NCBI GenBank assembly: GCA_900545305.1
Contig: UQYD01000004.1
Coordinates: forward strand, 31,318 to 95,317
Length of the DNA: 64,000 nucleotides
From: an uncultured Eubacterium sp.
GTDB taxonomy: Bacteria; Bacillota; Clostridia; Lachnospirales; CAG-274
Reading direction: 5' to 3'
Below are positions 20,446-27,632 of the stretch, piece after piece. Position numbers and translations under genes: made by a program. Below the pieces are notes generated by a model. It saw nothing but the letters and a program-made list of their open reading frames with translations. It had not been told where the DNA came from and did not search any database. Position 1 is the stretch's first letter. Each line of letters starts with the position of its first letter.

Positions 20446-20709
20446 TTAAGCAATCTTGTTTACAAGCTTAGCAAGTCTTGACTTCTTTCTTGAAGCAGTA
20501 TTCTTGTGGAATACACCCTTAGTAGTAGCCATATCAATAGCCTTAGTAGCAGTGCTAAGAGCAGCTACAGCAGCAGCCTTGTCGCCAGCCTGAGCAGCTA
20601 CAGCAACCTTCTTGATAGCAGTCTTTACAGCAGACTTAACCATTTTATTTCTTAAAGTTTTCTTGTTAATAACTAAAATTCTTTTCTTTGCAGACTTAAT
20701 ATTTGCCAC
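20446..20709 (-). CDS. rpsT: 30S ribosomal protein S20
   Basis: An 87-residue, Lys/Ala-rich primary 16S-binding protein of the small subunit. It starts [13 protein letters not shown] and has the usual [35 protein letters not shown] elements. It is full length. It stands alone with a sigma-A promoter and a leader of about 120 bases that contains the GACC-TGG/CCA-GGTC hairpin. It sits next to gpr, a common neighbour of rpsT in Firmicutes. Confidence 0.97.
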   Translation of the reverse strand: MANIKSAKKRILVINKKTLRNKMVKSAVKTAIKKVAVAAQAGDKAAAVAALSTATKAIDMATTKGVFHKNTASRKKSRLAKLVNKIA

Positions 20710-20835
20710 AATCGTTTCCTCCTAAAAATAACTAACTAATATTTCTTCTATAAAATTTCATTGACCTGCATTATCTTGCACTAGAGGGGTTTAAGACCGT
20801 GGCACGACCAGGTCCAACAAAACAATGCGTCTAAT

Positions 20836-20864
20836 ATTATACATTACATTACTCAAAAAGTCAA
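20836..20864 (-). promoter_or_regulatory. Sigma-A promoter of rpsT
   Basis: TTGACT at 20859-20864, a 17-base spacer and TATAAT at 20836-20841. Confidence 0.85.
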
Positions 20865-20933
20865 TGTATATTTTCCACTTTTTTTCTAAAAATAAAAATA
20901 TAGCAAATTGAACATAAATGGAGGAAAAATCCT

Positions 20934-21899
20934 ATGAAAAATTTCTCACCGTATACTGATTTAGCCCTTGAAGTAGCTGAATCTTTAACCAATAACGCCG
21001 ACAACGACTTAGAGGGGCTTAAAATATTTACAGAAGACTGTGAAATGGAAAAAACATCTGTCACATCTGTAGAGATAACATCTCCCATTGGGGAAGAAAA
21101 AATGGGTCGACCAATGGGTACTTATATAACATTGGAAAGTGTTTTCATAAAAGAAAACAACCCTGAAGCTCACGAAAAATTAATTGCCATTTTAAGCAAA
21201 CATTTAAACCAACTTTGCCCTCTTAACAACGAAAAGCCAATTCTTGTTGTTGGACTAGGTAATTCTCAAGTAACCCCTGACTCTCTTGGTCCTAAAACCA
21301 TAGACAAAATACTTGTCACAAGGCATCTAAAAGAAAATTTACCTGACACTATTTCCGATACAGTTCGTTCCGTTGCTGCCCTTTCCCCTGGTGTAATGGG
21401 TGTAACAGGCATAGAAACCCTTGAGGTAATAAAAGGCATTGTAGAGAGAATACAACCACAGCTTGTAATTGCTATAGATGCCTTAGCTGCCAGAAAAGTA
21501 AGCCGTATAAACACTACCATTCAGATTTGCGACACCGGTGTTGCCCCTGGTGGTGGTGTAGGCAACAAAAGGAGCAAATTAGATAAAGAATCCCTTGGTG
21601 TACCTGTAATAGCCATAGGTGTACCAACTGTCGTTGATGCCGCAACCCTAGCCAATGACACTATAGACCGTATTTTGGATACCATAGACTCTCTCGGGCA
21701 TACAATACTGGATAGAATAAGCTCTCAGGATAGATATGATATGATACAACAAATTCTTGACCCCTATACAGAAAATATGTTTGTAACACCAAAGGAAGTT
21801 GATGAAGTTACAGATAACTTGGCAAATATTATTGCCAACGGTATAAATATAGCTATTCAGCCACCTATTGAGAACGATGACATAAACAAGTATAAATAG
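20934..21899 (+). CDS. gpr: Germination protease GPR (small acid-soluble spore protein protease)
   Basis: A 321-residue aspartic-type endoprotease (M63/A25) made in the forespore as a zymogen, which degrades DNA-protecting SASPs during germination. Marks are TDLALEVAES near the N-terminus, VVGLGNSQVTPDSLGP, PGVMGVTGIETLE, VIAIDALAARKVSRINTTIQ and ISDTG-like CDTGVAPGGGVGNKR. ATG follows TGGAGGA. It is normally driven by sigma-G in the forespore; I did not identify the promoter with confidence. It is direct evidence that the host forms endospores. Confidence 0.97.
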   Translation: MKNFSPYTDLALEVAESLTNNADNDLEGLKIFTEDCEMEKTSVTSVEITSPIGEEKMGRPMGTYITLESVFIKENNPEAHEKLIAILSKHLNQLCPLNNEKPILVVGLGNSQVTPDSLGPKTIDKILVTRHLKENLPDTISDTVRSVAALSPGVMGVTGIETLEVIKGIVERIQPQLVIAIDALAARKVSRINTTIQICDTGVAPGGGVGNKRSKLDKESLGVPVIAIGVPTVVDAATLANDTIDRILDTIDSLGHTILDRISSQDRYDMIQQILDPYTENMFVTPKEVDEVTDNLANIIANGINIAIQPPIENDDINKYK

Positions 21900-21940
21900 A
21901 AAAAAGGCTTTTCCAATGTTTTTGGAAAAGCCTTAGTTTC
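21900..21940. terminator. Bidirectional terminator between gpr and the recX operon
   Basis: The stem AAGGCTTTTCCA/TGGAAAAGCCTT has a T-rich tract on each side. Confidence 0.85.
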
Positions 21941-22024
21941 TTATTTTCTACGTTTTGTAAGCTCTATAGCCTCTTTGCCTGTCATATGTTCAATATCCAT
22001 TTCAATTACGGCAAGAGCCTGCAA
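21941..22024 (-). CDS. Possible small protein after recX
   Basis: A 27-codon frame (TTG start at 22024, or CTG at 22030) reads IEMDIEHMTGKEAIELTKRR and ends one base before the terminator. AAGGAGG lies just after the recX stop, 6-12 bases upstream of these rare starts. The Glu/Lys composition looks protein-like, but the start codons are weak and I know no homologue. It may instead be the tail of a decayed gene. Confidence 0.25.
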   Translation of the reverse strand: MQALAVIEMDIEHMTGKEAIELTKRRK

Positions 22025-22041
22025 ACACAGTTTATTCCTCC

Positions 22042-22665
22042 TTACCAATCCTCTTTTGCAAGAACCTTGTCAAACACTTCTAAAATATCTGACGGCAAAA
22101 AGCCACGTCTTGCCAAATAGTCAAAGTGTTTCTTCTTTTCCTTAAAGTCAATATTTGTATTTCCTTTAAGTCGCTTTGTTAAGAGTTTTTCTATTAATTC
22201 TAACTGTTCTGTATTTTCTTTAGGCAATGAATTTTCAATAATACTTTTATCTATACCTCTTTTTGTAAGTTCTAAAGCTATTCTCTTTTGTCCCCAGCCT
22301 TTTAAATTAAGGCAATCTCTTACGTATGCTTTTGCGTATTCCTCGTCATTGACATAGCCATATTTTTCAAGCATAGAAATAACCTTATTTGTTATATCCT
22401 CATCATAGTCCTTAATAAGTTTATCTCTTAATTCTTTCTTACTTCTGGCCCTATAGCCTAAAAATTTTACAGCCGTATTTTTCGCCTTTTCATATATTAC
22501 ATTATCCAATATTTCATCATATTTTTCCTGTGAAATTTCATTGCCAATTTTAAGCCTGTAATATAGCACATCAACTCCACTTAGTCCAAATACAAATTTA
22601 TTATCAATGTAAATAGAATACCTTTCAGTATCCTTAACCTGTTTTTTTATATCAGTAATTATCAT
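22042..22665 (-). CDS. recX: Regulatory protein RecX
   Basis: A 207-residue, all-helical inhibitor of RecA filaments made of three-helix tandem repeats. The typical repeat signature is seen in GYRARSKKELRDKLIKDY, LEKYGYVNDEEYAKAYV and KGWGQKRIALELTKRGI. The N-terminal beta hairpin (ERYSIYIDNKFVFGLS) and the DVLYYRLKIGNEIS stretch are those of the longer Gram-positive RecX. It is third in a mscS-DUF951-recX run, 5 bases after the DUF951 stop. recA is not in the window. Confidence 0.93.
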   Translation of the reverse strand: MIITDIKKQVKDTERYSIYIDNKFVFGLSGVDVLYYRLKIGNEISQEKYDEILDNVIYEKAKNTAVKFLGYRARSKKELRDKLIKDYDEDITNKVISMLEKYGYVNDEEYAKAYVRDCLNLKGWGQKRIALELTKRGIDKSIIENSLPKENTEQLELIEKLLTKRLKGNTNIDFKEKKKHFDYLARRGFLPSDILEVFDKVLAKEDW

Positions 22666-22670
22666 AATTT

Positions 22671-22862
22671 CTATTTCTGTGGTACTTGATTATTTACCTT
22701 TTTAATATTCTTTTCTACTTTTACCCTTGGCAACATTACAATATGTTCGCAACCACAACATTTTAATTTAAAATCTGCACCTATTCTCAAAACTTCCCAT
22801 TCCTTTGAGCCACAAGGGTGCTGTTTTTTCATTGTCAATATATCCCCAATATTAATGTTCAT
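22671..22862 (-). CDS. DUF951 small protein
   Basis: A 63-residue protein of the DUF951 family, common next to mscS, ychF or rpsF in Firmicutes and of unknown role. It shows the family pattern: a GDILTMKKQHPCGSKEWEVLR core, then KCCGCEHIVMLPR. The two Cys in CGC plus the earlier Cys could bind metal. It overlaps the mscS end by 11 bases, which suggests translational coupling. It could bind nucleic acid given its OB-like pattern, but that is a guess. Confidence 0.88.
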   Translation of the reverse strand: MNINIGDILTMKKQHPCGSKEWEVLRIGADFKLKCCGCEHIVMLPRVKVEKNIKKVNNQVPQK

Positions 22863-23709
22863 CTTTTTCCTCCTTTATATGAATAACTCTCTGAGGGAAT
22901 GGTATTTCAATACCCTCTTTTTCAAGTCGTTTTTTAATTATTCTTCTTAATTCTCTTTCCAACTGCCAATTTTCGCCTATTTCACAGTCTGTAGATATTC
23001 TAATAACGACAGAACTATCTCCTAATTCCTCTACACCTAAAACATTAGGCTCTGCTATCATTCCAGTTAATCTTTCATTTTTGTATACTAACTTCATTTC
23101 ATCACGCAATACTGCCAAAACTCTGTCAATATCTTCGTCATATGTAACACCTACGTCCACAATAGCTCTATTAAAGCCCTTGCTCATATTTGTTACAACA
23201 CTTATTCTACCATTGGGAATAATGTGTACATTGCCGTCTAGGCTTCGTATTCTTGTAGTACGCATACCAATAGCCTCAACTTTGCCTGTATAACCATCTA
23301 TAGTAACAACATCACCTATTACGTACTGGTTTTCACTTAATATAAAAAAGCCACTTAACATATCTTTTATTACATCTTGAGCACCAACACCAATAGCAAG
23401 AGATGCAGCACCACCAATAGCCACAATAGAACTTGCACTTATGCCCCAAACCGGCAATACGTTACAAATAACAAAAAATATAATAAGATATGATACTATA
23501 CTGGCTGTTACTGATGCCATAGTCTTTGGATTACTTGAAAATCTGTTGTGCTTTACAACTATTTTAGTTACAAACTTCTTGGCAATTCTGGATATAACTA
23601 TTCCTATGGAAACAGCCACCATTGTGACAACTAATTTTGCTATTATATCTGCTACATCATTTATATCATAGGAACTAAGATTTTTTAAAAGAACTTCAAA
23701 AGCCTCCAT
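22852..23709 (-). CDS. mscS: Small-conductance mechanosensitive channel
   Basis: A 285-residue MscS-type channel that opens under membrane tension to relieve osmotic downshock. Three transmembrane segments (about 20-45, 63-85 and 92-120) are followed by the pore helix GGAASLAIGVGAQDVIKDMLSG-type sequence, split as AIGVGAQDVIKDM and the beta domain YVIGDVVTIDGYTGKVEAIG with TTRIRSLDGNVHIIPNG. The C-terminal alpha/beta vestibule ends EIPFPQRVIHI. First gene of the mscS-DUF951-recX run. Confidence 0.93.
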   Translation of the reverse strand: MEAFEVLLKNLSSYDINDVADIIAKLVVTMVAVSIGIVISRIAKKFVTKIVVKHNRFSSNPKTMASVTASIVSYLIIFFVICNVLPVWGISASSIVAIGGAASLAIGVGAQDVIKDMLSGFFILSENQYVIGDVVTIDGYTGKVEAIGMRTTRIRSLDGNVHIIPNGRISVVTNMSKGFNRAIVDVGVTYDEDIDRVLAVLRDEMKLVYKNERLTGMIAEPNVLGVEELGDSSVVIRISTDCEIGENWQLERELRRIIKKRLEKEGIEIPFPQRVIHIKEEKDEH

Positions 23710-23861
23710 TACTTCACTCCTGTACTATACAAAAACTCCATTATTTTTAAACATTATACAATATTTTGTTTCACTTATCAACAGAATACAATTTTCTATT
23801 TACAACATCTCCTTTTTATATTATTATACAATTAAATTTATAATATTGAGGTTAAATTTAT

Positions 23862-24332
23862 ATGAAAAAATCCAAAACAATTCTGAAAATTACATCTATT
23901 GTTATTTTAATATTAAGCATCTGCTGTGTGTTAGTTGCCCTTAGTTCTTTATTTTTTGGTGTTACAACTGCCACAAGTTCTTCAACTGAGAATTCTGTAA
24001 GCATTACACAACAAACCATTGAAAATACCCAGACTTCATCTGAACTACCGATTACTGTTGCCAACAACTATCTAGGTGTAACTATGCTTGTTTTTGCTGT
24101 TATAGGTTTTATTCTCTTTGCTTTTGGCATAAAGTGTGTCAAAGGAGGTTCTTATAAACCAGCCTTTACATTAGGAACTACTTGTCTGCTGTTGTCCTGT
24201 TTTTATTGTGCATACTCCTTTGAGAATATTAACATTTTCAATGTAATATCTATAATAATATTAGGGCTTTATACTCGCTGTGCATATGGTGTTAAACTTT
24301 CCTACAACAGCGAAAAATGGGGTAAAATTTAG
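23862..24332 (+). CDS. Small membrane protein, first of three related
   Basis: A 156-residue protein with four predicted membrane segments (about 10-30, 67-88, 98-118 and 122-142) and a short Ser/Thr/Gln-rich outer loop (about 35-65). The segment AFGIKCVKGGSYKPAFTLG aligns with the GLRxSKxPEK motif of the next two genes, so the three look like diverged tandem duplicates. No function can be assigned. The start has a weak site (TTGAGGTTA). Confidence 0.6.
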   Translation: MKKSKTILKITSIVILILSICCVLVALSSLFFGVTTATSSSTENSVSITQQTIENTQTSSELPITVANNYLGVTMLVFAVIGFILFAFGIKCVKGGSYKPAFTLGTTCLLLSCFYCAYSFENINIFNVISIIILGLYTRCAYGVKLSYNSEKWGKI

Positions 24333-24435
24333 GATTTTTTTAATATTTTTATAATGTAATTAAACTTTACACCTTCCTACATTTGGAGTATACTGTACTT
24401 GTAAAATATATAATTAATGTATGAGGGGGATTTAT

Positions 24436-25194
24436 ATGGAAAAAAATCAAAAAATATTAAAGTTTCTTTCTTACTTTACAATTATTTGGAACTCTGTAGC
24501 TTTAGCTTTTAAGATTGTGTTCCTCACTTTGTTATTACTTTTAACTTTTGTATGTGCTAAGGACATAAGTCTTTCAAATGAAGTTGCTGATGCTATAAAT
24601 AATGCAGTTGTTGAAAATGTAACTCCGGATACATATAACGACACTTTTTCTGAAAACAGCACTCAAGATAATAAGGGTTTTAAACCTATACCTGATTCAA
24701 AACACATAGAAAAAGGCATACACTTCAGCTACAATGGAACCGACTTTAACGTAAATAAAGACTTTTCAATGAGCAAGGTTTCCGGCTCTGACATACAAAA
24801 TTTAAGTGTAGTATTTGCCGTAATTCTTATAATAGCTATTGTGTGGACTATATTTACAAAATTCCTTGTTATATTTACTGGTGCTTTAGGACTTCGTGCC
24901 AGCAAAAAGCCTGAAAAATCAAAGGTACCTTTTGTTTTGGCTTGTGTTATAAGTGTATTTTCTGCTATTAAAATAATATTGTATGTGTTATTCAGTGGCA
25001 TAGGCTTTGTATGTACAGTAAGTTCTATTGTATTTATTATCTTCACTATATACCTTGGTATTATAAAAAAGGACTACGAAAACACTTTAAAAGAAAGTTC
25101 TCCACAATCAGACAATAACAATACAGAAGTTATTAACAATACTACAGAAGAAACTGTGGAAAATGAGGATTTAGAAAACAAAGAAAGTGAATAA
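24436..25194 (+). CDS. Membrane protein, second of three related
   Basis: A 252-residue protein. The ATG at 24436 (MEKNQKILKFL) is preferred to one at 24421 because GAGGGGG lies between them. A first membrane helix (about 15-40) is followed by a 75-residue outer loop, then helices near 120-145, 165-185 and 190-215, and an acidic Asn/Glu/Thr-rich tail. Shared signature GLRASKKPEKSKVPFVL with the third gene (GLRCSKNPEKGKPAFIL). Unknown function, possibly a membrane stress or envelope component. Confidence 0.65.
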   Translation: MEKNQKILKFLSYFTIIWNSVALAFKIVFLTLLLLLTFVCAKDISLSNEVADAINNAVVENVTPDTYNDTFSENSTQDNKGFKPIPDSKHIEKGIHFSYNGTDFNVNKDFSMSKVSGSDIQNLSVVFAVILIIAIVWTIFTKFLVIFTGALGLRASKKPEKSKVPFVLACVISVFSAIKIILYVLFSGIGFVCTVSSIVFIIFTIYLGIIKKDYENTLKESSPQSDNNNTEVINNTTEETVENEDLENKESE

Positions 25195-25204
25195 CTTCTT
25201 ATTT

Positions 25205-25240
25205 TGGGCTGTCATTTTGGCAGTCCAATTTTTTATTTTA
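25205..25240 (+). terminator. Terminator after the second membrane protein
   Basis: TTGGGCTG/CAGTCCAA (one G-T pair) followed by TTTTTTATTT. Confidence 0.75.
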
Positions 25241-25312
25241 TACTTTACAGAATTTTTTATTTGAATTATAATTAACATAAAGAGAAAAGTGTAAACAAGA
25301 GGGGGGATTTTT

Positions 25313-25972
25313 ATGAAAGAGAAACAGAAAATTCTCAACATTTTATCTATTGTAATTATAATATGGCAAATCATTAGTGGTGTTATTAAGGTTGGTATAT
25401 GCTCTATTTTACTTCTATGTTGTATAATAACCTGTTCTTCTACAGAAATTACTACTTCTATTGCAGAACATATTAACAACAACATTCTTTATTCTGACCA
25501 GTTACATAATGCTCACTCTGGCAATCCAGCAATTAATGAAATAATAAGCAATTATATTTCCGGAACAATTTCAGGAAATGATGTTCGCACAATAGCCGGT
25601 GTTGTGGGGGTTCTTGTTGCCATAGTAGTTATTGAAATTATTGCAATAAAGATATATTTTATAACTTCCGGTTTCTTCGGACTTCGCTGTTCTAAAAACC
25701 CTGAAAAAGGCAAACCAGCTTTCATATTAGGCTGTATTGGTGTTGTTATATCATTCTTTCAGGCCTTTTTAACACATTTAGGCAATATGTTTGTAATGGC
25801 TGTTATAGCCTTTGCTACATCAACAACTGACAGCCAAAGTATCACTATTTCACTTAAGCCTACAAATGTACTTCTGTTCCCTGTTGTATTCACAGTATAC
25901 ACAGTATTAATAGGCATTATAAGGCACAAATATAACGAGAATACTAAAGCATTTAAGAATATTGACGATTAA
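25313..25972 (+). CDS. Membrane protein, third of three related
   Basis: A 219-residue protein with the same plan as its upstream neighbour: MKEKQKILNILSIVIIIWQ first helix, outer loop of about 60 residues, then helices near 95-120, 135-160 and 180-205. The motif GLRCSKNPEKGKPAFILG is conserved. It has its own GAGGGGGG site and terminator, so each member seems separately expressed. Unknown function. Confidence 0.65.
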   Translation: MKEKQKILNILSIVIIIWQIISGVIKVGICSILLLCCIITCSSTEITTSIAEHINNNILYSDQLHNAHSGNPAINEIISNYISGTISGNDVRTIAGVVGVLVAIVVIEIIAIKIYFITSGFFGLRCSKNPEKGKPAFILGCIGVVISFFQAFLTHLGNMFVMAVIAFATSTTDSQSITISLKPTNVLLFPVVFTVYTVLIGIIRHKYNENTKAFKNIDD

Positions 25973-26016
25973 GAAAAAGCACAGACTTCAAGGGTGAAGT
26001 TTGTGCTTTTTTACAC
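25973..26016 (+). terminator. Terminator after the third membrane protein
   Basis: AAAAGCACAGACTTCA/TGAAGTTTGTGCTTTTTT; the T tract overlaps the first Pho box of the next operon. Confidence 0.88.
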
Positions 26017-26054
26017 ACTTTTTACATAAACTATATATAAACTGACTTTACAAT
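26010..26054 (+). promoter_or_regulatory. Pho boxes and promoter region of ppx-ppk
   Basis: TTTACA at 26010-26015, TTTACA at 26021-26026 and TATATA at 26032-26037 repeat every 11 bases, the arrangement bound by PhoP dimers in Bacillus. TACAAT at 26049-26054 is a plausible -10. Confidence 0.6.
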
Positions 26055-26055
26055 A

Positions 26056-26075
26056 TTGTCAAAATATTCGACAAT
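26056..26075. promoter_or_regulatory. Inverted Spo0A-box-like pair before ppx
   Basis: TGTCAAA (26057-26063) and TTCGACA (26067-26073) form an inverted pair, within a larger repeat of CAATATTG spaced 21 bases apart. TGTCGAA is the Spo0A core. It could equally be the site of an unknown dimeric regulator. Confidence 0.35.
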
Positions 26076-26108
26076 ATTGTTATCTATTAGATATGGAGTG
26101 AAAATCTT

Positions 26109-27632
26109 ATGAAAAAACAAATTGCTGTTATTGAACTTGCGTCAAATGAATTACGGCTTAAAATCGGCGAAAAGTCCGATATGAAAGTTAAAACCGTAGA
26201 CTCTCTTTCTTATCCTGTTACATTAGGCAGAGAATCCTTCCACAATGGAAAAATATCTTTTGAAACCATTGAAAAAATATGTCAGGTAATAAAAGGCTTT
26301 TTAAATACTGCCAGTGAATATGGTGTATCTGAAATCAGAGCCATAGCTACTACTGCTATTCGTGAGGCAAAAAACAAAGATTACATACTTGACCAGATTA
26401 AGGTAAAAACAGGCGTTGATATTGAAGTTTTGGACGAAAATTCCGAAAAAACTGCTGTAAATAGACACATTATGTCTGTTTTACCTGCCGAAAAGCGAAA
26501 TTCTGCCCTTTTTGTTCAGCTTGGTTCTGGTAACATAAACATTTATGTTATGGAAAACAGCAAAATGGTAGATACATATAGCTTAAAAATAGGTGGTTTG
26601 AGAATAAATGAACTATTTGAGGAATCTTTAGATAGTCCAAAAGATTATGTTCAGGTAATAAGAGAATACTTGACACCTTTCTTTGAAACATTATCTGACG
26701 CTATTCCTGAAAAGCTTAGCCAATGTATAGTTTCCGGTAACGAAATACAGACTATTGCGTCTATGTGTAATGCTACAAACAGTTTAGACTTTAGTATTAT
26801 GGAAAGAACAGCCTTTACTAAAATGTACAAAAAGGCAAAGGAAAAAGGTACAGAAGCAATATCTATGGAATATGATATTCCTCAAGAGGAAGTTGAAGTG
26901 CTTCTTCCATCTCTTATTGTCCTTAATCGACTTTTAAAGTACACAGTAAATGACAGCATTTTGCTTTCAAATGTTCTTTTAAGTGATGCCGTAATGTTTG
27001 AAATGCTTTTTCCTAAGGAAGCCAGTTTTGTTGTTAAAGCCTATGAAGAATTTACTTTACAGTCAGCCACAAGTATAGCCGAAAGATTTGGCAGAGACCT
27101 TAACCACATTTCAAGAGTTTCTTCTGTTGCCCTTGAAATATATGACAAAATGAAAAAACTCCACGGTTATAAATTACGAGAACGTACTCTTTTACAGGTT
27201 TCTGCAATATTGCAGGATATAGGCAAATATGTAAATGTTAAAAACCACGCACTCCTTTCCTATAACACTATAACAAATTTGGATATTGTAGGAATAAATG
27301 ACCACGAAAGATTGATAATTGCTACAGTCTGCTACTACCACAACGGAAATATTCCAAGTATGGACAGCCCTATTTACAATCAGCTTAGTCAGGAAGACAG
27401 AGTAATGGTTTCAAAGTTAGCAGCAATTTTGCAAATTTCAAATGCCATAAACACTAGCCATTCACCAAAGTTCGAACAGGTAAGTGTAAATATGAAAAAT
27501 GGCAAATTAAATATATACTTAACAACCCTCAAAAATATTAATCTTGAGAAATGGGCATTTATTGCAAAATCAAAACTGTTCAGAGAAGTATATGGCCTAA
27601 ATGCCACAATAATTAAAAGAGGTGTATTATAA
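26109..27632 (+). CDS. ppx: Exopolyphosphatase, Ppx/GppA family, with C-terminal HD-like domain
   Basis: A 507-residue actin-fold phosphatase that removes phosphate from polyphosphate (or pppGpp). The N-terminal half (about 1-300) has VIELASNELRLKIGE, AIATTAIREAKNKD, a FVQLGSGNINIYVM phosphate loop and IVSGNEIQTIA. The C-terminal half resembles the HD phosphohydrolase domain of long Ppx proteins (RVSSVALEIYDKM, LLQVSAILQDIGKY, HERLIIATVCYYHNG). The first HD histidine is replaced by Gln (QDIG), so this second site may be inactive. Its stop overlaps the ppk start by one base (TAATG). Pho boxes upstream suggest induction by phosphate starvation. Confidence 0.9.
   Translation: MKKQIAVIELASNELRLKIGEKSDMKVKTVDSLSYPVTLGRESFHNGKISFETIEKICQVIKGFLNTASEYGVSEIRAIATTAIREAKNKDYILDQIKVKTGVDIEVLDENSEKTAVNRHIMSVLPAEKRNSALFVQLGSGNINIYVMENSKMVDTYSLKIGGLRINELFEESLDSPKDYVQVIREYLTPFFETLSDAIPEKLSQCIVSGNEIQTIASMCNATNSLDFSIMERTAFTKMYKKAKEKGTEAISMEYDIPQEEVEVLLPSLIVLNRLLKYTVNDSILLSNVLLSDAVMFEMLFPKEASFVVKAYEEFTLQSATSIAERFGRDLNHISRVSSVALEIYDKMKKLHGYKLRERTLLQVSAILQDIGKYVNVKNHALLSYNTITNLDIVGINDHERLIIATVCYYHNGNIPSMDSPIYNQLSQEDRVMVSKLAAILQISNAINTSHSPKFEQVSVNMKNGKLNIYLTTLKNINLEKWAFIAKSKLFREVYGLNATIIKRGVL

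Noticed and set aside
20710..20835. Known ribosomal-protein autoregulatory leader of rpsT
   Set aside because: A hairpin is visible, but I could not match it to a defined S20 leader motif.
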